DNA of 64,000 nucleotides from Sinorhizobium sp. A49 (GTDB taxonomy: Bacteria > Pseudomonadota > Alphaproteobacteria > Rhizobiales > Rhizobiaceae): contig NZ_MUNW01000064.1 in assembly GCF_002002725.1 (NCBI RefSeq), positions 186,001 through 250,000 of the forward strand. The letters are read 5' to 3'. This document shows positions 19,866 to 28,258 of this stretch, piece by piece. The first letter of the stretch is position 1, and the number at the start of each line of letters is the position of its first letter. The notes beneath the pieces are model-generated. The model was not told the DNA's origin. It was given only the letters and a program-made list of their open reading frames with translations, and ran no database searches. The translations under genes and the position numbers were made by a program.

Positions 19866-20783
19866 TTACTTGAACAGCGACAGGATGTTCTGCGAGTTGG
19901 TGTTGGCGATCGTCAGAGCCTGGATGCCGAGCTGCTGTTGCGTCTGCAGGGCCTTCAGGCGGGTCGACTCTTCGTTCATGTCAGCGTCAACCAGCTTGCC
20001 GACGCCCGATTCGATCGAGTCCATCAGGTTGTCGACGAAGTCCTTCTGGAGGTCGATGCGGCTGTCGACAGCGCCGAGGTCCGAAGCGGCGTCAGTCATG
20101 CTCTTCAGCACGGTGTCAACGCCGCTGAGGTAGTTCTTCAGCGCGGTCGTGTCGGCAGCAGTGATGTTCAGGTTCAGAACGTTGACGCCGGCGATAGCCG
20201 TGCCGCCTGCATCCTTGAGTGCTGCCGTCAGCAGGCCGTTTGCCGTTGCAGCTTCGTCGATCAGCATGGTCTTCGTCGTGTCGACGTCGAGCGTCGTCAG
20301 GCTGACATTGCCGTTGGCGTCGCGGTTGAACGAACCGACGATCGACTTGGTGCCCGGTGCAGCCGCGCCGGTAGCGGTGAAGAGCCAGTTTTCGCCGGAG
20401 AACGACGCGGACTTGACGACGCTCTTCAGCTGTTCCTGAAGCTGCGTGATTTCCTTCTGGACCTTCGACTTGTCAACGCCCGGCTCGCTGGCAGCAACGA
20501 GCTTTGCCTTGATTTCGTCGACGACCGAGATCGCAGCCTTCATGCCGGTGTAGGCAACCGAGGTCTTGGCAGCGCCGAGACCGAGTGCGTCCTGAACAGT
20601 GCCGAGGGCCTTGTTGTCCGAACGCATGGTCGTTGCGATCGACCAGTAAGCAGCGTTGTCGGAAGCGTTACCAACGCGGAAGCCGGACGAAATACGGTCC
20701 TGCGTCGTTTCCATCGAGGAATTGATCGAACGCAACGTCGAAAGCGCGGCCATCGCGGCGTTGTTGGTCATGATAGAAGTCAT
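19866..20783 (-). CDS. flaB: Flagellin, second tandem copy
   Basis: Predicted 305 residues. It is nearly identical to the copy at 21047-21964 across both terminal helices and most of the centre, with scattered differences such as 'EEQLKSVVKSASFSGENWLFTATGAA' against 'DQLKSVVKSAGFSGENWLYTASGAT'. The central domain is very short, giving a filament with little surface domain. It has its own leader and terminator, so it is transcribed alone. Many Ser/Thr residues in the centre could accept O-linked sugars. Confidence 0.95.
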   Translation of the reverse strand: MTSIMTNNAAMAALSTLRSINSSMETTQDRISSGFRVGNASDNAAYWSIATTMRSDNKALGTVQDALGLGAAKTSVAYTGMKAAISVVDEIKAKLVAASEPGVDKSKVQKEITQLQEQLKSVVKSASFSGENWLFTATGAAAPGTKSIVGSFNRDANGNVSLTTLDVDTTKTMLIDEAATANGLLTAALKDAGGTAIAGVNVLNLNITAADTTALKNYLSGVDTVLKSMTDAASDLGAVDSRIDLQKDFVDNLMDSIESGVGKLVDADMNEESTRLKALQTQQQLGIQALTIANTNSQNILSLFK

Positions 20784-20940
20784 TGGCTGAGTGCCCCTTG
20801 GGAATTCTGGATTGAAAGGGACATTCCGGGATTACCGGGAAACGGCGGCCAGCTTCATGCCTGCTAACGCGTTAATCTTGTTGGTTAACCCGCCGTTTCG
20901 ATAGGCATAGAAAACACCAAGATGGTTAACGAACGTTGAA
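20784..20940 (-). promoter_or_regulatory. Leader and promoter region of the second flagellin gene
   Basis: On the minus strand it holds AAGGGG before the ATG, the conserved leader segment at 20819-20860 (CCGGAATGTCC and GCATGAAGCTGG), and two copies of TGGTTAAC (plus-strand reading, 20882-20889 and 20933-20940). The transcription start cannot be fixed from sequence alone. Confidence 0.5.
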
Positions 20941-20972
20941 GCCGCGACCCAAAAAGCCAGTATGGGCAAAAG

Positions 20973-21005
20973 AAAAACCGCGCCTCGATCGAGACGCGGT
21001 TTTTC
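20973..21005 (-). terminator. Rho-independent terminator after the first flagellin
   Basis: AAAAACCGCG-CTC / GAG-CGCGGTTTTT with a GATC loop, about 42 bases after the stop of the flagellin at 21047. It has T runs on both sides, so it could work in both directions. Confidence 0.88.
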
Positions 21006-21046
21006 GTATTGCAGACCGGGACCGAAGTCGCCGGTATCTGAACCGA

Positions 21047-21964
21047 TTAACGGAACAGCGACAGGATGTTCTGCGAGCTGCTGTTGGCGATCGAGAGAGC
21101 CTGGATGCCGAGCTGCTGCTGCGTCTGCAGAGCCTTCAGGCGGGTCGACTCTTCGTTCATGTCAGCATCAACCAGCTTGCCAACGCCCGATTCGATGGCG
21201 TCCATCAGATCGTCGACGAAGCCCTTCTGCAGGTCGATGCGGCTGTCGACAGCGCCGAGGTCCGAAGCGGCATCGGTCATGCTCTTCAGCACGGAGTCAA
21301 CGCCGCTGAGGTAGTTCTTCAGTGCAGTCGTGTCGGCAGCAGTGATGTTGAGGCTGAGAACGCTGACGCCGGCAATAGCGGTGCCGCCTGCGTCCTTGAG
21401 TTCTGCCGTCAGCAGGCCGTTTGCCGTTGCAGCTTCGTCGATCAGCATGGTCTTCGTCGTGTCGACGTCGAGCGTGGTCAGGCTGACATTGTTGGAAGCG
21501 TCACGGTTGAACGAACCGACGATCGACTTGGTGCCCGGTGCAGTCGCGCCGGAAGCGGTGTAGAGCCAGTTTTCGCCGGAGAAGCCAGCGGACTTGACGA
21601 CGCTCTTCAGCTGATCCTGAAGCTGCGTGATTTCCTTCTGGACCTTCGACTTGTCAACGCCCGGCTCGCTGGCAGCAACGAGCTTTGCCTTGATTTCGTC
21701 GACGACCGAGATCGCAGCCTTCATGCCGGTGTAAGCAACCGACGTCTTGGCAGCGCCGAGGCCGAGTGCGTCCTGAACAGTGCCGAGGGCCTTGTTGTCC
21801 GAACGCATGGTCGTTGCGATCGACCAGTAAGCAGCGTTGTCGGAAGCGTTACCAACGCGGAAGCCGGACGAAATACGGTCCTGCGTCGTTTCCATCGAGG
21901 AATTGATCGAACGCAGCGTGGAGAGTGCGGCCATTGCCGAGTTGTTGGTCATAATAGAAGTCAT
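21047..21964 (-). CDS. flaA: Flagellin, first tandem copy (probable major subunit)
   Basis: Predicted 305 residues from the ATG at 21962-21964, which has GAGGGA seven bases upstream, the best ribosome site of the three flagellins. It has normal flagellin termini ('MTSIMTNNSAMAALSTLRSIN', 'QNILSLFR') and a very short variable centre. It is first in the tandem series, as flaA is in S. meliloti, where FlaA is the essential major subunit. The length is closer to Agrobacterium FlaA than to the roughly 390-residue S. meliloti flagellins (from memory). Confidence 0.95.
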   Translation of the reverse strand: MTSIMTNNSAMAALSTLRSINSSMETTQDRISSGFRVGNASDNAAYWSIATTMRSDNKALGTVQDALGLGAAKTSVAYTGMKAAISVVDEIKAKLVAASEPGVDKSKVQKEITQLQDQLKSVVKSAGFSGENWLYTASGATAPGTKSIVGSFNRDASNNVSLTTLDVDTTKTMLIDEAATANGLLTAELKDAGGTAIAGVSVLSLNITAADTTALKNYLSGVDSVLKSMTDAASDLGAVDSRIDLQKGFVDDLMDAIESGVGKLVDADMNEESTRLKALQTQQQLGIQALSIANSSSQNILSLFR

Positions 21965-22358
21965 GAGACTGTCCCTCAAATTTACAAGGTTACATGGTTG
22001 GGGACATACCGGACTTGAAAACGTCTACCGGTAATGACGGACCGGCTTCATGCCACTCGGCTCCGCTCACTCAAGTGAAGGAAACCAAACCCGTCATGTG
22101 AGGGTGAATATCACCTCCAATGCTTGCGATTTCATTAAGGCGGCAAGATATTTTCGAAGCAAAATCTTATGGTTAACAGCACGTTACTTTCGCCCCACCC
22201 CGGCTTGCGGGAATGACTTCGGCGACACTGCATTTGTTGGAAAACAATACGCTAATCGCCCAGCAATCCCGCCTGGGGCAAGGTTTCTGCTTCAAAACAG
22301 GCTCTTGGTACATTGACGTTGCACAGGCTTGCGCGGTGACAACGGTTGCGCTTATTCC
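21965..22358. promoter_or_regulatory. Divergent region between the first flagellin and the GT41 gene
   Basis: No gene is seen in these 394 bases. Toward flaA (minus) there is GAGGGA before the ATG, the conserved leader segment at 22002-22053 (GGACATACCGG ... GCTTCATGC in plus-strand reading) and TGGTTAAC at 22170-22177. Toward the GT41 gene (plus) there is no clear promoter or Shine-Dalgarno. The two genes could share control because they diverge from this segment. Confidence 0.5.
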
Positions 22359-24284
22359 ATGGAGCTTCCCTTGAACGCCCACACCATCTTTTCTTCCGCT
22401 TCGCGGCAGTATCAAAAAGGCCAGTACACCGAGGCCCTCGACTCCCTTAATCAGCTGCTCGATCTTACCCGCGATGCCAAAACCTACGCGCTTTTGGCGA
22501 AGGTACTGCTCAAGCTCGGCTTCCGGAGCGATGCGGCGCAAGCCTATCAACTGGCGGGTGAAGAAGGCGGATTGCGTTCGGAGCATTTCCTGGCGGAAGC
22601 CATGAAGCTGCATTTCGCCTGCGGCAATGACGATCAGGCCTTGAGCCTCGGCCGGCCCTTGCTCGAGCAGGCAAAGACGGATCCCGAACTTGCCTACATC
22701 ATCGTGACCTTGTTCCTGAAGCGCGACCAGGCCGATATCCTCGGCCCATTCAAGTCGACACTCTCGGCGAGCGCCCGGCAGGAACACCAGGTGCTTGCCG
22801 CCAAGCTGCTGACGTCGGACGTCGGCAACAACGACGATCGCGAGATCGTCACCAACCTGTTCCGGCGAACGCCTTCGAACCCTGTCCTGTTGTCCGCCTA
22901 TCTCGTTTTCATGCAGGAAGTGAACAACTTCAACGAAATCGAAAACTATGCGCAAGCGCTGGAGCGCGTGATTCAGTCGAACAACAGCAAATTCCTGCGC
23001 GCGGAAACGCCATTCTACAACGTACACTGGTGCCGCGACGAAAGGCTGAACCGCCTGGCTGCAGCACTCGATCAGCCATTCCCGCCCGGTCTGCCGCAGG
23101 AGCGCCGCGCCATGCCGCATGCCTGGGGCAAGAAAATCAGGATCGGCTATCTGTCCAACGACTTCTGGGGCCTGCACGCCACCATGAAGCTGCTGCGGGC
23201 AGTGCTGACCGCCCATGACCCCGAAAAATTCGAGATCGTCCTGTTCTGCTACACGCCGGAGAAGTATCTCAAGGCCGTCGGCGAAGGACGGGAGAGCTGG
23301 GGCAAAATCGTGCGCGTCGAACACCTTTCCGACGAGCACGCTGCCCAGGCGATCCGCGACGAACAGATCGACATTCTCGTCGATCTCAAGGGGCACACGA
23401 TGAACAGTCGCGTCTCCATTCTCAACCACAAGGTCGCTCCGGTCCAGGTCGCCTGGCTCGGCTTCCCCGGCACCACCGTCAACACTGACCTCGACTACAT
23501 CATCGGCGACCCCTACGTCCTGCCCGATGGAAGCGAGGAACACTACCATGAGCGGTTCTGCCGGTTGCCGGAGACCTACCAGCCGAACGACCCTGCCGGC
23601 CGTCCCCTGCCCGCAACGACGAACCGCGCGGAGATCGGCTTGCCGGAAGACGCGTTCGTTTACGCCTCGTTTAACGCCAACCGCAAGATCACGGTTGAGA
23701 CGATGAAGGCATGGGCGGAAATCCTTCGCAGAACCCCCGATAGCGTGCTCTGGCTCATGTGCCCGAAACCCGAAGCCCAGGCTCATATTCTCCGGCGCTT
23801 CCAAAGCTACGGCATCGTCACGAAGCGCATCATCTTCTGCGCGAAGGTCGACTACGAAAAGCACCTCGGCCGTATCCCGGCGGCAGATCTCGGCCTCGAT
23901 ACCTTCCCCTGCAACGGCCACACCACAACCTCCGAACAGCTGTGGATGGGCTTGCCGGTCCTGACGCCCAAGGGCACCCACTTCGCCTCACGCGTTAGCG
24001 AAAGCCTGCTGCACGCGATCGGCGTGCCGGAACTCGTTACCGCAGACATCAACGACTACATCGAGCAGGCGGTCGCTCTTTACGAGAACCGCGCCAAGGT
24101 CGCCGAGTACCGGCAGCGGCTCACGGATAATCGAATGCTGAAACCGCTCTTCGACGCAGAGCGCTTCTGCCGCCACCTCGAGCAGGCTTACGAGATGATG
24201 GCCGACCGCGCCAGGAACGGACTGGAGCCCGCGCTCATCGACGTGCCGGCCCTGCCGGCGCGAACGGGAACATTTGCTCAGTAA
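22359..24284 (+). CDS. TPR-GT41 protein (SPINDLY / O-GlcNAc transferase type), probable flagellin glycosyltransferase
   Basis: Predicted 641 residues. Residues 1 to about 220 are helical with TPR-like repeats ('ASRQYQKGQYTEALDSLNQLL', 'LLAKVLLKLGFRSDAAQAY'). The rest is a GT41 domain: 'IRIGYLSNDFWGLHATMKLL', 'QIDILVDLKGHT', 'APVQVAWLGFPGTT', 'DYIIGDPYVLP', 'YASFNANRKITVETM', 'LDTFPCNGHTTTSEQLWMGLPVLT' pattern and 'FASRVSESLLHAIG'. Such enzymes move a sugar from a nucleotide donor to Ser/Thr. In Caulobacter FlmG (TPR plus glycosyltransferase) modifies flagellin. Here the gene sits between flagellin and fliP, on the opposite strand, with its own terminator. An earlier TTG at 22329 is in frame but the ATG is preferred. 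No such gene is at this place in S. meliloti as I recall it. Confidence 0.9.
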   Translation: MELPLNAHTIFSSASRQYQKGQYTEALDSLNQLLDLTRDAKTYALLAKVLLKLGFRSDAAQAYQLAGEEGGLRSEHFLAEAMKLHFACGNDDQALSLGRPLLEQAKTDPELAYIIVTLFLKRDQADILGPFKSTLSASARQEHQVLAAKLLTSDVGNNDDREIVTNLFRRTPSNPVLLSAYLVFMQEVNNFNEIENYAQALERVIQSNNSKFLRAETPFYNVHWCRDERLNRLAAALDQPFPPGLPQERRAMPHAWGKKIRIGYLSNDFWGLHATMKLLRAVLTAHDPEKFEIVLFCYTPEKYLKAVGEGRESWGKIVRVEHLSDEHAAQAIRDEQIDILVDLKGHTMNSRVSILNHKVAPVQVAWLGFPGTTVNTDLDYIIGDPYVLPDGSEEHYHERFCRLPETYQPNDPAGRPLPATTNRAEIGLPEDAFVYASFNANRKITVETMKAWAEILRRTPDSVLWLMCPKPEAQAHILRRFQSYGIVTKRIIFCAKVDYEKHLGRIPAADLGLDTFPCNGHTTTSEQLWMGLPVLTPKGTHFASRVSESLLHAIGVPELVTADINDYIEQAVALYENRAKVAEYRQRLTDNRMLKPLFDAERFCRHLEQAYEMMADRARNGLEPALIDVPALPARTGTFAQ

Positions 24285-24640
24285 AAACACGGCGGCGGTG
24301 CAACCGCCGACATGCTTCGTCTCCCCTTAAACCCCGCCGACACGGCGGGGTTTTTTCGTTCGGCGTCGCGGATCGGCAGCACAAGCACATCGCGCCCATC
24401 GTCTCACGCTTGCGCGGCAACGCTTCGGAGCAGCCCGCTTTCAAGCGAACTATTGAAGACGGATACGATGGCCTGAAACCAAAGTGTGGGGCGTCCTTCG
24501 TGCGCTCTTCTGAGGCACGACGCTCAAGACAGGCCTTCGCGGAATCGAGACGGGTGACGGAAGACCGGCGCGCCGAAACCCCAGATGCAGGGCGCCACAT
24601 ACCGGCAAGGCGATGCCGTTGCCAGGACGGGCAAAATTGC
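24285..24640. other. Intergenic region between the GT41 gene and fliP (convergent)
   Basis: These 356 bases separate two convergent genes. The GT41 terminator lies at 24331-24356. I see no second terminator for the minus-strand fliP message and no believable gene in the rest. Confidence 0.6.
24331..24356 (+). terminator. Rho-independent terminator of the GT41 gene
   Basis: A perfect 8-base stem (CCCCGCCG / CGGCGGGG, loop ACA) followed by TTTTTT, 47 bases after the stop. The GT41 gene is therefore a single-gene transcription unit. Confidence 0.93.
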
Positions 24641-25378
24641 TCAGCTAAATGAGCGCACCAGGCTGCCGACGAGCAGGTTCCAGCCGTCGATCAGCACGAA
24701 GAAGAGGATCTTGAACGGCAAGGAGATTGCCGTCGGGGGCAGCATCATCATGCCCATCGCCATGGTGATGGTGGCGACGATCAGGTCGATTACCAGGAAC
24801 GGTAGCATGATCAGGAAGCCGATCTCGAAGCCGCGGCGGATTTCCGAGATCATGAAGGCGGGTACGACGGCGCGCAGGTCGACCTTGTCGTCGACGACAA
24901 CGGTCTGACCCTTTTCCTTGGCGATATCGATGAAGAGCTGCAGATCCTTGTCGCGGGTGTTGGCGAGCATGAATTCCCGGAACGGCTCCGCGATGCGCGG
25001 CAACGCCTCCGTTTCGGTGATCTGGTTCTTCATCAAGGGGTCGATGCCATCGCGCCAGGCGCGGTCGAAGGTCGGCGCCATCACATAGAACGTCATGAAC
25101 AGCGCCAGCGACACCATGATCATGTTCGACGGCGTCGTTGCCAGACCCATGCCGGTGCGCAGGATGGCAAACGCGATCACGAAGCGTGGAAAGCTGGTGA
25201 CCATGATCAGGATGCCGGGCGCCACCGAAAGGACGGTCAGAAGGCCGAAGGTCCGGATGATCCAGGACGCGGCAGAGCCATCGATAGGCGTGTTCAGGAT
25301 GTCAGAGGGAAAACTCTGGGCGCCGGCAATTCCGGACATCGCCATCATGGCGACTATGAAGGCGATGAGCCGGATCAT
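24641..25378 (-). CDS. fliP: Flagellar export gate protein FliP
   Basis: Predicted 245 residues with a cleavable signal sequence (MIRLIAFIVAMMAMSGIAGA), typical of FliP, then four membrane helices. Family motifs include 'ILIMVTSFPRFVIAFAILRTG', 'ALFMTFYVMAPTFD', and a C-terminal 'MMLPPTAISLPFKILFFVLIDGW' pattern. It is the core subunit of the export gate. It lies 8 bases after fliL and ends the flg/fli run of this half. Confidence 0.96.
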   Translation of the reverse strand: MIRLIAFIVAMMAMSGIAGAQSFPSDILNTPIDGSAASWIIRTFGLLTVLSVAPGILIMVTSFPRFVIAFAILRTGMGLATTPSNMIMVSLALFMTFYVMAPTFDRAWRDGIDPLMKNQITETEALPRIAEPFREFMLANTRDKDLQLFIDIAKEKGQTVVVDDKVDLRAVVPAFMISEIRRGFEIGFLIMLPFLVIDLIVATITMAMGMMMLPPTAISLPFKILFFVLIDGWNLLVGSLVRSFS

Positions 25379-25386
25379 TTAGCGAA

Positions 25387-25884
25387 TCATTGAATGACGA
25401 AGGTTCTGAACATAACGTTGGTTACGCGCCCATCCGAGCGCAGGTCAACCCGTTCCTGGATGTCATCCCTGAGATATTGAAACCCGCGTGGTCCCTGGAT
25501 CTGCTGCAGCGATACGGTTTTCAGATAGGCGGCGATATCCTGGTGGATCTGCTCGGCCACGGCCGGGTCCGGGATACCGTCGAACTGCAACGCCACCTCG
25601 AGCCGGACCCAGTTTTCAGAGGGGTAGGCAAGGTTCGTGGTGATCGGCTCCAGCTGAACGACGCCGTTGGCCTCCGTCGCGATCTTCGGGACCCCCTCTT
25701 CGCCTGTTGCGTTCGGGGCGACTTCCTTCGCCGCGTCCACCTGCTCCTTGGGCGGTGGCGGCGCAAGCATGCCGCCGACCAGCCAGCCGCCGCCACCGGC
25801 GACGAGCGTCAGGACAGCGACGATAGCGATCGTGATCACCTTCGACGGTGATTTCGCGGGCGCGGCGGTATCGAGTTCTTCCAT
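25387..25884 (-). CDS. fliL: Flagellar basal-body protein FliL
   Basis: Predicted 165 residues: a short cytoplasmic N-terminus, one transmembrane helix ('ITIAIVAVLTLVAGGGGWLVGGML'), a Pro-rich linker and the periplasmic FliL domain with 'LEPITTNLAYPSENWVRLEVAL' and a final 'VTNVMFRTFVIQ' strand. FliL surrounds and stabilises the stator. It lies between flgH and fliP. Confidence 0.92.
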   Translation of the reverse strand: MEELDTAAPAKSPSKVITIAIVAVLTLVAGGGGWLVGGMLAPPPPKEQVDAAKEVAPNATGEEGVPKIATEANGVVQLEPITTNLAYPSENWVRLEVALQFDGIPDPAVAEQIHQDIAAYLKTVSLQQIQGPRGFQYLRDDIQERVDLRSDGRVTNVMFRTFVIQ

Positions 25885-25902
25885 CTTGCCGTTCCCTGCC
25901 GA

Positions 25903-26613
25903 TCAGATCGGCGAAATCAAATCCATGACCTGCTGGCCGTAAGGCGGCTGCTGCACTTCCGTCAGGCGGCCGCGGCCACCGTAGGAAATGCGCGCCTCGG
26001 CAATCCGGTCGTAGGAGATCACGTTGTTGGCGTCGACGTCCTGCGTGCGCACGATACCGGCGACATTGAGGATGCGAAGCTCGTGGTTGACGCGCACTTC
26101 CTGCGAGCCGCTGATCAGGAGGTTGCCGTTTTCGAGCACGCCGGTGACGACGGCGGCAACGAGCAGCTGCAACTTCTCGGAGCGTTCGGTCGTGCCGTCG
26201 CCTTCGGTCTTGGTGTTCGAGCCGTATTTCAGATCACCCGACCAACCGAAGTCGCTCGCCTCCGACTTGCCGCTCGCACCGATGTTGAAACCGCTGGTGT
26301 TCTTGCGACTGCGATCGGTCTTGTTGTCGAACGAGGCCTTGTCGTTGATGGCGATCTCGACTGTCAGGATGTCGCCGACGTTCAATGCGCGCGCATCCTT
26401 GAAGAGCGCCGACTGCTGATCGTTCCAGAGCGAGAAGCCGTTCGAGACCTGGCGCGGCTGCTTGGGATACATCGCCAGCTGCGGCGTCTGGGTATATTGC
26501 AGGCCGCTGCCGATCGGGCTCATGGCAGGGGCCCGGCCGATCTCGTTGAAAGCCTGGTTCTGACATCCTGCGAGGAGGCCCGCGGCCAATACAGCCGTTA
26601 GACGCATGTTCAT
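25903..26613 (-). CDS. flgH: Flagellar L-ring lipoprotein FlgH
   Basis: Predicted 236 residues. A lipoprotein signal ends in the lipobox 'LLAGC' with the cysteine near residue 18. The L-ring signature includes 'LWNDQQSALFKDARALNVGDILTVEI', 'SKNTSGFN'-like repeats, and 'NLLISGSQEVRVNHELRILNVAGIVR'. It forms the outer-membrane ring. The start overlaps the motE stop (ATGA). Confidence 0.96.
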   Translation of the reverse strand: MNMRLTAVLAAGLLAGCQNQAFNEIGRAPAMSPIGSGLQYTQTPQLAMYPKQPRQVSNGFSLWNDQQSALFKDARALNVGDILTVEIAINDKASFDNKTDRSRKNTSGFNIGASGKSEASDFGWSGDLKYGSNTKTEGDGTTERSEKLQLLVAAVVTGVLENGNLLISGSQEVRVNHELRILNVAGIVRTQDVDANNVISYDRIAEARISYGGRGRLTEVQQPPYGQQVMDLISPI

Positions 26614-27146
26614 GATGGTTCCTTCGAGGTGTTCGGATCGCTGGCGCTCGAGATGATGTTGGTTAGAGCGGCCGCCTTCTCGTCACTCATTTCGCTAAGG
26701 ATCAGCGACGACTGGCGCGCCGGTAGCTGCATGACGATCGCGGCGGCAATCTCCGGGTTGACCATTTCAAGCTTGCCGGCGGCGGCGTCCGGCTTCATCG
26801 TCTTGTAGATGCCGACGAGGCCGATCTCGGCCTGCTTGAGGAAGTCGTTGCGACGCTTCAGCCAGTCTTCGTATTCCTCGCGCCGCTTTTCGAGCGTCGC
26901 GATCCGGTCGTCGACATTGGCTTGAAGCGCTTCGAGTTCCTTGCGCTGCAGGACATAGCGCTGGTCGCGGGCAGCGTCAGCGATATTGGTGCAGAACTGC
27001 TGGATCTCGTTGGCCGTGGCGTTGCCGGCTGGCGGCGCTGTGACGTCCTGGGCAAAGGCGCCGGGCATCGCCAGCATCGACGCGACGGCGACCGATGCGA
27101 GCAGGATGTTGCGGGATCTTCCGAGAAAGCGGTCGATGTTCATCAT
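26610..27146 (-). CDS. motE: MotE, periplasmic chaperone of MotC
   Basis: Predicted 178 residues with a signal peptide (ending 'MPGAFA'), a central charged coiled coil ('RKELEALQANVDDRIATLEKRREEYEDWLKRR'-type), and a C-terminal helical part like the MgtE N-terminal fold ('VNPEIAAAIVMQLPARQSSLILSEMSDEKAAAL'). A single cysteine near residue 52 ('QFCTNIA') fits the disulfide dimer described for S. meliloti MotE, which protects MotC. It overlaps flgI and flgH by ATGA junctions. Confidence 0.93.
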   Translation of the reverse strand: MMNIDRFLGRSRNILLASVAVASMLAMPGAFAQDVTAPPAGNATANEIQQFCTNIADAARDQRYVLQRKELEALQANVDDRIATLEKRREEYEDWLKRRNDFLKQAEIGLVGIYKTMKPDAAAGKLEMVNPEIAAAIVMQLPARQSSLILSEMSDEKAAALTNIISSASDPNTSKEPS

Positions 27147-28258
27147 TGCAGGACAAGCTCCGCCTGAAGGGCCCCAGCCGTTTTGATGCTTTGCAGGATG
27201 GCAATGATGCCATCAGGCTTGACGCCGATGTTGTTGAGACCGGCAACGAGAGAGCGGAGGCTGGACCCGTTGAGGATCGCAACCGTGCCGCCGTCGGACT
27301 GGGCCTCGATCGTGGTGTTCGGCTCCATCGCCGTCTGGCCGCGCGCGAACGGCAGCGGCTGAACCACCGTCGGCGTCTCGCTGACCTGCACGGTCAAGGT
27401 GCCGTAGCTGACAGCCACCTCGTTGACGCGCACATCCTGCCCGATGACGATCGTGCCGGTGCGTTCGTTGATCACGACCCTTGCCGGAACATCGGTTTCG
27501 ATGACGATGTTTTCGATATCCGCCATCAGCCGCGCCAGGTCCGCCATCTTCGGCTTTTCGACGAGAACGGCCTGAGAATCGCGGGCCTCGGCGATGCGGC
27601 CGCCATATTGCCCGGCAGCATATTTGTTGATCGCAGCGGCCATGCCGACCGCGGTGGAAAAGTCGGGGTTGCGCAGCTGCAGCACGAGGTTGAAGCCGTC
27701 CTTGAACTTCGACGGCAGTTCGCGCTCGATGATGGCGCCGTTCGGCACGCGGCCGGAGGTGGTGACCCCCTGGTTGAGCGATGCGGCGTCGCCTTGCGCC
27801 GTGAAACCGGTGACGACGACGGAGCCCTGGGCTACCGCGTAGATCTGACCGTCAGCGCCCGAAAGCGAGGTCATCACCAGGGTGCCGCCGCGAAGCGAGG
27901 TGCTGTCGCCGAGCGATCCGACCGTCACATCGACGCGGCTGCCGGGGCTGGCAAAGGGCGGCAGGTTCGCGGTGACGAGAACAGCCGCGACGTTGCGGGT
28001 GCGCGATTCTCCGCCCTGGGTCGAGATGCCGAGGTTTTGCAGCATGGCGCGCATCGACTGATCGGTGAACGGCGACGAGCGCAGGCTGTCGCCCGTTCCC
28101 TGGAGGCCGACGACGAGGCCGTAGCCGATCAGCTGGTTGTCACGGCCGGCCTGCAGCGAGGCGACGTCCTTGATTCGCGACGCGCCAAAGGCAGGCGTCA
28201 TCGCTGTAGACAGCGCGACGGCCAGCGTCAGGAACCATTTGCAGGCAAGCATTTTCAT
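27143..28258 (-). CDS. flgI: Flagellar P-ring protein FlgI
   Basis: Predicted 371 residues with a signal peptide. Family motifs are clear: 'SRIKDVASLQAGRDNQLIGYGLVVGL', 'RSSPFTDQSMRAMLQNLG', 'NVAAVLVTANLPPFASPGSR' and 'VSETPTVVQPLPFARGQT'. It makes the peptidoglycan ring around the rod, helped by FlgA, whose gene is upstream with a 4-base overlap. Confidence 0.97.
   Translation of the reverse strand: MKMLACKWFLTLAVALSTAMTPAFGASRIKDVASLQAGRDNQLIGYGLVVGLQGTGDSLRSSPFTDQSMRAMLQNLGISTQGGESRTRNVAAVLVTANLPPFASPGSRVDVTVGSLGDSTSLRGGTLVMTSLSGADGQIYAVAQGSVVVTGFTAQGDAASLNQGVTTSGRVPNGAIIERELPSKFKDGFNLVLQLRNPDFSTAVGMAAAINKYAAGQYGGRIAEARDSQAVLVEKPKMADLARLMADIENIVIETDVPARVVINERTGTIVIGQDVRVNEVAVSYGTLTVQVSETPTVVQPLPFARGQTAMEPNTTIEAQSDGGTVAILNGSSLRSLVAGLNNIGVKPDGIIAILQSIKTAGALQAELVLQ

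Noticed and set aside
18568-21964. Repeat array or CRISPR-like signal over the flagellin genes
   Set aside because: The repetition comes from homologous flagellin genes; there are no short regular repeats with spacers.
22173-23981. 602-codon minus-strand frame opposite the GT41 gene
   Set aside because: GT41 motifs are continuous on the plus strand; the antisense product has no recognisable domain.
24410-24652. 80-codon plus-strand frame between the GT41 gene and fliP
   Set aside because: Arg-rich composition, no ribosome site, and it follows a strong terminator.
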